A stretch of DNA of 64,000 nucleotides from Roseivirga sp. (GTDB lineage Bacteria > Bacteroidota > Bacteroidia > Cytophagales > Cyclobacteriaceae): positions 1 through 64,000 of the forward strand of contig JAAWWF010000011.1 of assembly GCA_021404565.1 (NCBI GenBank), in the 5' to 3' direction. The notes under the pieces were generated by a model. It did no database searches and had not been told where the DNA came from. It saw nothing but the letters and a program-made list of their open reading frames with translations. Both the position numbers and the translations under genes were made by a program. The first letter of the stretch is position 1. Each line of letters starts with the position of its first letter. Shown here piece after piece: positions 36,462 to 43,883 of this stretch.

Positions 36462-37220
36462 TTAGGGGCGTATTTTCACGAAAACCCGATCATTTTCTGA
36501 CACCTCACTGATCTTCTGATTATGTCTGTCGTAGGTGGGTCTGTCTCTTTGTATGCGATTATTGGCTACATCCAGCGTCTCATATTTCTCAGCGCAGGAA
36601 GTATCCACAAACCTGAAGTCACAATGATCGATTACCAGCAAACCTCCCTTGGAAAGCTTTTGATCCAGCATTTGTAGTGAGGCTTCGAATTGCTCGAAGG
36701 CCCAGTCTGATATCTGGTTATTATGTGAGGTTCGGTTGGCAGTGCTCTGAAACACGGCACAGCAAAAGACCATGTCAAAGTTTTCCAGCTTTTGAAAACC
36801 GGAAGAAAGGCTGTGGATGAAGTTTTTTGTTTCGCTGCCGTACTTTGTACGGGCTATCCTGATTGATCTTTTGTTGATATCGGTACCGGTGATGTGCGCC
36901 TCGGGAAAATGGCCACCGAGTGATTCTACCTCTTCTCCGGTTGAACAGCCAAAGGAGAGTATTCGCAATTGCTTGCGACCTTCAAAAAAATGCTGGCAGA
37001 TAGTAAAGAGACGTGGATACCTGTTGAGCAAGGTAAATGATGAGCGCTGGTGATACCTTTTTACATAGCGGAAGCCATAGTACAGTTCTGACCGATAACC
37101 AGCCTTAGTGAAAAACCTGAATAAGAGAAATAAGCCCAGACAAATGTGGTAAATGAGTCTGAAGAGCATGTTTTTTGAATGCTTACACCTTTTCAGAAAA
37201 ACTTTAATGCTTCCTGTCAT
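36462..37220 (-). CDS. Class I SAM-dependent methyltransferase with N-terminal hydrophobic segment
   Basis: This 252-residue protein has a hydrophobic stretch near residues 20-40 (MLFRLIYHICLGLFLLFRFF), then a methyltransferase core. Motif I is ILSFGCSTGEEVESLG, the acidic ribose-binding strand ITGTDINKRSI, and the post-motif FDMVFCCAVFQ. The STGEE wording recalls CheR-type and related enzymes, but no CheR N-terminal domain is present. A start at the second Met (residue 18) is possible. Substrate unknown. It is convergent with the last permease of array A and probably not part of that operon. Confidence 0.8.
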   Translation of the reverse strand: MTGSIKVFLKRCKHSKNMLFRLIYHICLGLFLLFRFFTKAGYRSELYYGFRYVKRYHQRSSFTLLNRYPRLFTICQHFFEGRKQLRILSFGCSTGEEVESLGGHFPEAHITGTDINKRSIRIARTKYGSETKNFIHSLSSGFQKLENFDMVFCCAVFQSTANRTSHNNQISDWAFEQFEASLQMLDQKLSKGGLLVIDHCDFRFVDTSCAEKYETLDVANNRIQRDRPTYDRHNQKISEVSENDRVFVKIRP

Positions 37221-37423
37221 TGATTGGCCTTTTGGGCAAGTTGCTTCTTTCGTAATCTAAGGAGTGAAACTCTTTCAATGACCAATCTAGCAGTTTTTAA
37301 TATGATCAGACGGGTTTTGAGTCCTAACTGTCAATGATCGGCAGTCAGCCTCAGAATTTGATTACTTATTCAGGATTTATTGCCAAGTCAGGTTAACTTA
37401 GGCTTCCTTAAAAATGTGTAGTT

Positions 37424-38317
37424 ATGAAATTTGGAAGCGTAACAAACCCCGAGCTTATAGACTTTACTTTACCAGTCGACCATCACGACACGGAACGTGT
37501 ATTGAAGGCTTCAGGCTTTAATGGCAAACCTAATATTTATGTAGGCTGTGCCAAATGGAACAGAACAGACCTTAAAGGGTTTTATCCCCGGGGAACCAAA
37601 GATGAACTGTCTTATTATGCTACCCAGTTTAACAGCATAGAACTCAATGCCACCTTCTACAATTTTTATAATGCGGAGCAATTTGAAAACTGGAAAAACA
37701 AGACTCCGGACAACTTTATGTTTTTCCCCAAGGTGAACCAGATGATTAGTCATATGAAGCGCCTCAATGATGATGTCGGACGTTATACAGAGGAGTTTTG
37801 TGACGGTCTGAGTGGCCTTGGAGAGAAACTCGGGACGGTATTCTTACAGCTTCATAACAACTTCGCACCCAAAAACTGGGATCGACTGGAACGTTACCTG
37901 GAGGAGTTTCCCAGGGGGATTCCCTTGGCTCTGGAGGTTCGCCATACTGATTGGCTTAACGATCCTGATGTTTCGGAACGTTTTTATGCTTTGCTGGAAA
38001 AGAACAATGTGGCCAACATCATTACCGATACAGCAGGTAGGCGCGATTTATTGCACATGCGACTCACTACACCTACTGCTTTTGTACGTTATGTAGGGGC
38101 CAATCACGATAGTGACTATGATCGGCTTGACGACTGGTTGGAACGTATTAAGCTATGGTCAAGTCAGGGGATAAAGGATATTTATTTCTTTGTGCACCAA
38201 AACCTTGAAAAGGCCTCTCCCTTACTTTCTGCTCACCTGATCAGGAAACTGAATAGCGAAATGGGCTATGATCTGCATGTGCCTGCGCAACAAGAGAAGC
38301 AAACTACCCTGTTTTAA
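37424..38317 (+). CDS. DUF72 (YecE-like) protein
   Basis: This 297-residue TIM-barrel-like protein has the DUF72 signatures: IYVGCAKWNRTDLKGFYP, FNSIELNATFYN near residue 70, and PLALEVRHTDWLNDPDV with the conserved acidic and histidine positions, followed by RYVGANHDSDYDRLDDW. The catalytic role of the family is not established. It is a single gene, closed by a strong hairpin shared with the convergent gene. Confidence 0.9.
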   Translation: MKFGSVTNPELIDFTLPVDHHDTERVLKASGFNGKPNIYVGCAKWNRTDLKGFYPRGTKDELSYYATQFNSIELNATFYNFYNAEQFENWKNKTPDNFMFFPKVNQMISHMKRLNDDVGRYTEEFCDGLSGLGEKLGTVFLQLHNNFAPKNWDRLERYLEEFPRGIPLALEVRHTDWLNDPDVSERFYALLEKNNVANIITDTAGRRDLLHMRLTTPTAFVRYVGANHDSDYDRLDDWLERIKLWSSQGIKDIYFFVHQNLEKASPLLSAHLIRKLNSEMGYDLHVPAQQEKQTTLF

Positions 38318-38352
38318 GGCACAGCCAAAGAGTTTTATAGTCTCAAACGATA

Positions 38353-38378
38353 AAGGGCCAGTCCCCCGACTGGCCCTT
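38353..38378. terminator. Bidirectional hairpin terminator
   Basis: AAGGGCCAGTC-CCCC-GACTGGCCCTT is a perfect 11-bp stem between convergent genes. On the minus strand it is followed by TTTATCGTTT, so it terminates the acidic-protein gene best, and probably also the DUF72 gene from the plus side. Confidence 0.75.
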
Positions 38379-38430
38379 CAACCAAAATTAACCCTAACTA
38401 TAAAACTATAAACTATACTATAATGCTTTC

Positions 38431-38802
38431 TTATTGAGAGACCCTGTAGTACTTCTGGCCTCCCATTTCGCTCAGCAGATCAGCTTTGTTTACCAGCATA
38501 CCCAGTACCGGATTTACAAGTGGATCGCCTTCGCCAATTAATTCGTTGTTGTTGTCATAGACCTTTACCTCCTGAGTCAGTTCCTCCATCTCTTCGAAAT
38601 AGATTTCTTCTTCCATTTCCATTTCTTCTTCCATAAACATCTGCTCGATCTCAGCGACCAACTGAGCTTCTTCGAAAGAGATGATTTCTGCAGTTACTTC
38701 ATTCGAGTTGGCAGTGCCAGCCTGAAAGAGAGTGACGATGGCAAGTGCAGCAGCTAATACTGCTGAGAGAGTTCTTTGAGTTTTGACCTTTGGGCTATTC
38801 AT
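38431..38802 (-). CDS. Small exported acidic protein of unknown function
   Basis: This 123-residue protein has a hydrophobic N-terminal segment (VLAAALAIVTLFQAGTANS) that reads as a signal peptide, then a very acidic Met/Glu-rich middle (about residues 40-75, e.g. EEEMEMEEEIYFEEMEEL). The C-terminus (LIGEGDPLVNPVLGMLVNKADLLSEMG, cited in part) is more ordinary. I do not recognise a family. The acidic tract could bind cations or a basic partner, but this is a guess. It lies alone between two convergent or tandem single genes. Confidence 0.7.
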   Translation of the reverse strand: MNSPKVKTQRTLSAVLAAALAIVTLFQAGTANSNEVTAEIISFEEAQLVAEIEQMFMEEEMEMEEEIYFEEMEELTQEVKVYDNNNELIGEGDPLVNPVLGMLVNKADLLSEMGGQKYYRVSQ

Positions 38803-39023
38803 GACCGTGTTGTTTTTGAGTTGACCTTTTATTGTTTTTGCGTTTCCGCTGACCTGCCAACCTTATTCCAATGGCCGTGCCAGTTTTTGTAAACAACTGT
38901 AAAACAGGTATTTATGTAGTTTTAAAGAAAAGTGTCCGAAAATGAGTGTTACGAAAACGTACACATTACGATCATAAATGGAACAGTTTTGGGCAGTTAT
39001 GAAAAGAGGAGAGGCTAAGAGCT

Positions 39024-39914
39024 TTACTGGTAAACAGGAATCCAGGCTGGTTCGCCATGATAGCCCTGACCATTGGTGATCTTAGTCACGGTCTTTGTCT
39101 CAATTTCGATAGTATATATATCGTCTTTTCCATCTATCGTGCCATGATAAGCAATCTTATCCCCTATAGGTGACCAGCTGATTTCCTGCTCGCCAAAAGG
39201 AGTGTTCGTAAGTTGACTCACCTCTTTGGTATCAAGGTTTAGTATATAAATGTCGTGGTCTCGTTTTGGCTCCTCCAGGATCTCCCTTGTAAAAGCTACC
39301 CGCTTGCCATCAGGTGCCCAGGACATGTATTTAACCCGGCCCTCACCATCGGTAAGTTTCTCCAGTGATTTAGCCTCCAACTGATAGAGGTAAAGCTCGG
39401 TGCTGCCTGATCTGTCTGAAAGTAGCAAAATAGAACGGCTATCGGGTGACCAGTGAGGACGACCGTGATAGGCATCAACCGGGGTCAGGTCCGTAGCTGT
39501 TCTGTCTGCCAGTGTCTGCATAAATATGTGGTCATTGTCGCCCGTCTTTTCAGTATAGAGAGCATAGTTTCCATCAGGAGAGGCTATGAAATCCGGGAGC
39601 TCCTGAAAGTCCATAGGAATTTCATCTCCATCGCCCGTCATTAGTCTGAGAGAAAAATTACCTGCGGTGTCTTGCTGATAATGAACAATGCCCTCTTTTG
39701 CCTGCCACCAGCGCGGACCCCAGTCGAAGCCTTTTTGTTTGGTGAGTTGAACCTCTGAGGAGCCATCCTGATTGCACTTATATATATCAAAGTCGTTACC
39801 CCTGCTTGCAATATAAATGAGCTGTTGATTCAAAGGAGCATCTGTTTGAGTAGCTTCACTACAGGCAGTTAGTACCAAGGACATAAGGATGGTCAACTTC
39901 AGGGAGGTTTTCAT
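39024..39914 (-). CDS. TolB-like beta-propeller lipoprotein (PD40 repeats)
   Basis: This 296-residue protein has a lipoprotein signal (TILMSLVLTACSEA, with Cys at the lipobox) and then six or so PD40/WD-like blades, visible as GRPHWSPDSRSILLLSDRSG, YMSWAPDGKRVAFTRE and EISWSPIGDKIAYHGT. This is the periplasmic TolB-type propeller fold. True TolB needs the Tol-Pal genes, which are absent, so it is a TolB-like propeller of unknown partner. It is a stand-alone gene. Confidence 0.85.
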   Translation of the reverse strand: MKTSLKLTILMSLVLTACSEATQTDAPLNQQLIYIASRGNDFDIYKCNQDGSSEVQLTKQKGFDWGPRWWQAKEGIVHYQQDTAGNFSLRLMTGDGDEIPMDFQELPDFIASPDGNYALYTEKTGDNDHIFMQTLADRTATDLTPVDAYHGRPHWSPDSRSILLLSDRSGSTELYLYQLEAKSLEKLTDGEGRVKYMSWAPDGKRVAFTREILEEPKRDHDIYILNLDTKEVSQLTNTPFGEQEISWSPIGDKIAYHGTIDGKDDIYTIEIETKTVTKITNGQGYHGEPAWIPVYQ

Positions 39915-40148
39915 ATGGCTGATTTAAATAGGGTCTTTAAGTAATACGAGTCAGCTACTGGGAATGGATTTCCGCCTTCCGTTTTGTCTGGGAATTTCCG
40001 GCAACCTGTGTCATTCGCTTTCAGCCTTTATAATGCCTAAGGTGTAGGCTCAATTCGACTTTTCGGCCAATTATAATGATCAGTTTATAACATAGGACTG
40101 ATTAGTCCACAAGTGAGCAGTTATGAGACCGCTCGATCTGTAGCCCAC

Positions 40149-41303
40149 TCAGGTCTGGTTTTGTTGAATAAATGCCTTGGGAGTCAGGCCTGTTATCTTT
40201 TTAAATACTCTGTAAAAAGAGCTGTGGCTGTTAAAACCTACCTCAGAAGCTATGGCAAAGAGGGTGTAGTTCCTGTATTTCGGGTCAATCAGATTTTGCT
40301 TCACGGCCTCTACCCGGTACTTGTTGATGAAATCAAAAAAGTTTTTGTGTAATAGCTGACTCAGACATTGTGAAATATGGTGCGAAGGTATATCGAGTTC
40401 ACTTGCCAGATCAGAAATCCGCAGGTTGGGATTTTTGAAAGAACCCTCAGCGACAATATGACTTTCAAGTCTGTCCAAGAGCAGTTTTAACTCAGTCTCT
40501 CCTAAAGAGCTGCTGGCATACTTACCTGTGCCTTTCGAATTCTTTTCAGATGCTGTTAAGCTCTCAGGCTTGGGGGCTCGGTAGAACAAGAAATGATAGG
40601 AGGAAACATGTACAATGGAGGCCAGGGCAAGAAATACCAGATTATAGTACTTCATAAGCTGGCCATAAAGCTGCTGGTACAAAGCCAGCGTGAGGGCTAG
40701 TATCAACGCTGAGATGGCATACAAGACCAAGCTCACATAAATGTTGCGTAAAAAGTTGAGGTGAATATGGCTTGAGTCGGACTCATTTTGCTGAAGTTTT
40801 ACAATTCCCGATCTGTTAAGTCGGATGCAGATAAAGCCATAGATGAGTATTTGAAGAATGTAGAGGATCTGTACGAAATCAAAATTATAATCATTGCCAA
40901 ACATGCCCTCATAGGCAACAATTTTGTCCCCTCCGCTGTCAAAAAAATAGAACTCTGCAAAAAGAACAATAATGAAGGCAGAGGGAATAAAGTGGAGTAA
41001 ATCCAAATTTCGAAATCGGGGTCCTTTACGGAAAAAAGTCTGACCATGCAGAAAGAAGAGCGGACCTACAAGGAACCAAAGGGGTACGTTTGTCCAGATC
41101 AAGTGAGGTGAGGTCTGGTACCAACCAAAGAACTCATACAGGTAATTGAGTACCAGCAGGGATACAACGGTGAGCAGAATGGAGAGATAAACTTGCTTAC
41201 TGCTCAAGAGTACATAGGCAGCCAGGAGTAGCCCCTGTATTACGCTGTATTCCAGTAAGAATGTCCAAAGGTTTTGTTCTCCCATGTGCTCAGATCCGAA
41301 CAT
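40149..41303 (-). CDS. Membrane-anchored AraC-family transcriptional regulator
   Basis: This 384-residue protein has about seven hydrophobic helices in residues 10-240 (e.g. YVLLSSKQVYLSILLTVVSL and VPLWFLVGPLFFLHGQ). A linker with basic, serine-rich sequence follows, then a C-terminal AraC-type domain with two helix-turn-helices: LRISDLASELDIPSHHISQC and TLFAIASEVGFNSHSSFYRVFKK, then TGLTPKAF. The layout implies a membrane sensor whose DNA-binding domain stays attached. The signal and targets are unknown; the VOC and 5'-nucleotidase genes lie upstream on the same strand. Confidence 0.88.
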   Translation of the reverse strand: MFGSEHMGEQNLWTFLLEYSVIQGLLLAAYVLLSSKQVYLSILLTVVSLLVLNYLYEFFGWYQTSPHLIWTNVPLWFLVGPLFFLHGQTFFRKGPRFRNLDLLHFIPSAFIIVLFAEFYFFDSGGDKIVAYEGMFGNDYNFDFVQILYILQILIYGFICIRLNRSGIVKLQQNESDSSHIHLNFLRNIYVSLVLYAISALILALTLALYQQLYGQLMKYYNLVFLALASIVHVSSYHFLFYRAPKPESLTASEKNSKGTGKYASSSLGETELKLLLDRLESHIVAEGSFKNPNLRISDLASELDIPSHHISQCLSQLLHKNFFDFINKYRVEAVKQNLIDPKYRNYTLFAIASEVGFNSHSSFYRVFKKITGLTPKAFIQQNQT

Positions 41304-41342
41304 AGGTCAATTGATTCATAGCCACAAGTAAGCCTCTCGATA

Positions 41343-41720
41343 TCAGGACCCTTGTCCAAAGGTGATTCTGAAGCCGTTTAGATCGGTGATGTCAAAATCT
41401 CGCATACCGTAATCCGCTGTAGTCAATTTACCGGCTACAAGGCCCAGAGACTTCATATGTGCGAACACCTTTTCTATGTCATGTACAAAAATGTAAATGG
41501 CCGTGTGTCTGCCCGAGGGTTTAAAGTCATCGTCCTTTTTAGCGATATGAATCCGTAGGTTGTCATTCAGACTGAGCACGGCATAGTTTACCGGAGTGCC
41601 GTAGGAAAAGAAAAGGCTGCAGCCTAAATGAGTTTCATACCACTTGATGGTTTCAGCCACATCTTCTACCGGGAAAATGGCGGAGTAATGAGAGTAGAGT
41701 TTTTGAATTTCTTCAGACAT
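41343..41720 (-). CDS. VOC (glyoxalase/bleomycin-resistance) superfamily protein
   Basis: This 125-residue protein is one vicinal-oxygen-chelate fold. It opens YSAIFPVEDVAETIKWYETHLG, the usual first beta-alpha-beta unit, and ends MRDFDITDLNGFRITFGQ, the closing strand with a metal-ligand Glu or similar position replaced by neutral residues. Histidine and acidic ligands cannot be fully identified, so it may be a metal-free binding protein and not a glyoxalase. It lies 39 bp from the AraC-type gene and could share a transcript with it. Confidence 0.85.
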   Translation of the reverse strand: MSEEIQKLYSHYSAIFPVEDVAETIKWYETHLGCSLFFSYGTPVNYAVLSLNDNLRIHIAKKDDDFKPSGRHTAIYIFVHDIEKVFAHMKSLGLVAGKLTTADYGMRDFDITDLNGFRITFGQGS

Positions 41721-41835
41721 AAGTCAATTGCTTGATTAAGCTAAACGGGGTTTAGCTCAGAGGGGTTAGTCAGTCCCCTCTTTTACCGGTGTCACTTTAT
41801 AAAGTGAGAAAAATTTGATGGAATAATAATTCACC

Positions 41836-43338
41836 CTATTTGTTCAAATGGCGAAAGTAAGCCATCACAATATTCCTTACATCGTTTTTCAGAGTGTCAA
41901 GGTCCGGTTTAGTTGCATCTTTGGTGTATTTGCTTAAAAAGCCCAGACCAGTTTCCGAGCCTTTCATCACATAATCTGGTAGGGCCAGTTTATAGCTTTT
42001 TGTAGTAGATAGGGGTGCTCCATTGATTTCCCAGGCCCCAATATCTCCGGTGACCTTAGTATGCTGAAGATAGCCTCCGGTACCAGCGTTCTTTTTCCCT
42101 GCGTCAAGAACATCCTGAACCACATCTCCCTTGAGGATTACAGTAGAAATGCCACCACCAAAGGGAAAAGAACGGAGTATATCGTACTCAGTAATAATGC
42201 CTGTGAGTTGATCGTCAAGTCTGAGAGATCCACTGTTAAATATAGCCAGATCGACATCAGGAACGACATATGCAAATGCCTCTGCTGTCATAATGGGGTA
42301 ATTGGTAGGTTCATTTCGGATTGAAGTTTCTCTTCCGTCAAGCACTTTTCTGTTCTCAGGCATTTTTTTGGTATCGAGCACTGTGGCTTTAGTATTATAA
42401 CCCAATGAAGCCAGGCTTGAGTCCGAAATGGCTGACCATTTATCTACAACCTTCTTGACTGCAGGGTCATCCGTAATGCTGTCATCAATTGTTACCAGTT
42501 CAGATTTAATGGTCGTTTTTCGAGTGGCTTTGTTGTAGCTCATTCGATGTACGTAGACTGTTTTGGCATTGGCATCGGCTTTGGTCATAATGGTCTTCCC
42601 ATATTGGCGCAGCATATTTGTATGATCATGCCCACCTAATATCAGATCAAGCTCCGGTATGTGTTCTGTGGCCAGCAGGCTGTCCATTTCTTCCTCCAAA
42701 TGCGTAATAGCTACTAACACTTCTGCCTCGCATTTGATTTTTTCATACACTTTTTTGGCTGATTGATACTTAGGTGTGTAAGAGACGTAAGGTTTGATAG
42801 TATTTGGTACAGTTGGACCAAAAAAGGCAATGTCTACACCATCTATAGTGTGCATAATATGATCCGGGAAAGATTTTCCGTTTTGAGTCCACGGCACCGA
42901 TTCACCATTGACTACATGCCAACAGTTCGTGGTGGTCCAGATAAATTCAGCTTCAGCAATCCTTTTCATATGATCCTGTTCGCTGATATCGTACTCATGA
43001 TTGCCGGGAATAACATAATCGACACCCAGTGCATTCATCACCTCTACCATATGTTTGCCTGCTATTTTCTCATCCTTGTAGGTGAGAGTGCCTGTAAGTG
43101 AAGGACTAAGGAAGTCACCGGAAAGGGTGGTGATCACATTGGGATTCTCTGCCAGCAATTGCCTGCGAATAGTTGCTACGCGAGCCATGCCAGCTGCTTT
43201 TCCGCCCTCTATAGGGGCAATTTCATATACATCATTAAGCTGCAGAATAATGAAATCTACAGTGCCTGTTTCCGAGGGGCAGCAGGCAAATAATGACAGC
43301 AACAGTAAGAAGAAGGAAGTTCTGAGATACGATTTCAT
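41836..43338 (-). CDS. 5'-nucleotidase/UshA-family metallophosphatase, lipoprotein
   Basis: Starting at ATG 43338 gives 500 residues beginning MKSYLRTSFFLLLLSLFACC, a lipoprotein signal; the longer frame from 43401 adds 21 residues before it. The N-terminal calcineurin-like domain shows ILQLNDVYEI, GDFLSPS, VIPGNHEYD and LGGHDHTNM. The C-terminal 5'-nucleotidase domain shows LAIFNSGSLRLDDQ. The first metal motif has Tyr where UshA has His (NDVYE versus NDLHG), a known variant in this family. It probably dephosphorylates nucleotides or other phosphoesters at the cell surface or in the periplasm. Confidence 0.88.
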   Translation of the reverse strand: MKSYLRTSFFLLLLSLFACCPSETGTVDFIILQLNDVYEIAPIEGGKAAGMARVATIRRQLLAENPNVITTLSGDFLSPSLTGTLTYKDEKIAGKHMVEVMNALGVDYVIPGNHEYDISEQDHMKRIAEAEFIWTTTNCWHVVNGESVPWTQNGKSFPDHIMHTIDGVDIAFFGPTVPNTIKPYVSYTPKYQSAKKVYEKIKCEAEVLVAITHLEEEMDSLLATEHIPELDLILGGHDHTNMLRQYGKTIMTKADANAKTVYVHRMSYNKATRKTTIKSELVTIDDSITDDPAVKKVVDKWSAISDSSLASLGYNTKATVLDTKKMPENRKVLDGRETSIRNEPTNYPIMTAEAFAYVVPDVDLAIFNSGSLRLDDQLTGIITEYDILRSFPFGGGISTVILKGDVVQDVLDAGKKNAGTGGYLQHTKVTGDIGAWEINGAPLSTTKSYKLALPDYVMKGSETGLGFLSKYTKDATKPDLDTLKNDVRNIVMAYFRHLNK

Positions 43339-43465
43339 GAAAAAGTCAATGATTAATTGGATGTAAAAGTTATGAAATGTAATGTAAAAGTCTATACCCA
43401 TTTTTAGTGGTTCTCACTACTCCAGGCTGAAGAATCTCAAAGAGATGAATAATTTCAGATAAAAA

Positions 43466-43552
43466 AGACAAAGGTGAAACAAATAATCACCTCTTCGCGC
43501 AACCTTTTTGAAAAGCAGGTGTTTTTGTAATAGACAAAGGTGAAACAAATAA
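43466..43552. promoter_or_regulatory. 21-bp exact direct repeat before array B (candidate PadR operator)
   Basis: The same 21 bases, beginning AGACAAAGG and ending CAAATAA, occur at 43466-43486 and 43532-43552, starting 66 bp apart. The second ends 4 bp before the padR start. The first also forms a dyad AGGTGA-N9-TCACCT (43472-43492). An exact duplication in front of an autoregulator gene suggests a pair of operators. The tail AAAC-AATAAATCT is shared with the padR leader of array A. Confidence 0.7.
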
Positions 43553-43556
43553 ATCT

Positions 43557-43883
43557 ATGAAAGGGACCTCACTTGGTGAATTTGAAGAACTCGTGCTACT
43601 CACGGTAGGCATTTTGTACAATGATGCTTACGGTCTTGGGATCAGAGACGAGTTAGAAAAACAAACAGGACGCAATGTGATGATTAGTTCTGTGCATAAG
43701 GCACTGGTAAGGCTGGAAGACAAAGGCTTTCTCAGCTCTTATATGGGAGGTGCTACTGACGAAAGGGGAGGTCGCAAAAAGCGCCTCTATGAATTGACCA
43801 TTTCCGGTAAGAAAGTGCTCAACCGGTCTAAGGAACTGCGCAACTCTATGTGGAATTCGGTACCGAAAGTGGTATGGGAATGA
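43557..43883 (+). CDS. PadR family regulator of permease array B
   Basis: This 108-residue winged-helix protein has LGEFEELVLLTVGIL, DAYGLGIRDELEK, HKALVRLEDKGFLSSYMGG and wing RGGRKKRLYELTISGK. It is paralogous to the PadR at 25545 and about equally long. Its TGA overlaps the ATG of the first permease (ATGA). The exact 21-bp repeat just upstream probably carries its own binding sites. It is inferred to act as repressor of the downstream permeases. Confidence 0.93.
   Translation: MKGTSLGEFEELVLLTVGILYNDAYGLGIRDELEKQTGRNVMISSVHKALVRLEDKGFLSSYMGGATDERGGRKKRLYELTISGKKVLNRSKELRNSMWNSVPKVVWE

Noticed and set aside
39024-39914. Calling the PD40 propeller TolB
   Set aside because: No tolQRA, pal or ybgF neighbours, and lipid-anchored propellers of this type are widespread with other roles.
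43466-43552. Exact 21-bp repeat as a CRISPR or insertion-sequence end
   Set aside because: Only two copies, with one unique spacer of 45 bp, no cas genes and no transposase; its position at the padR start fits an operator better.
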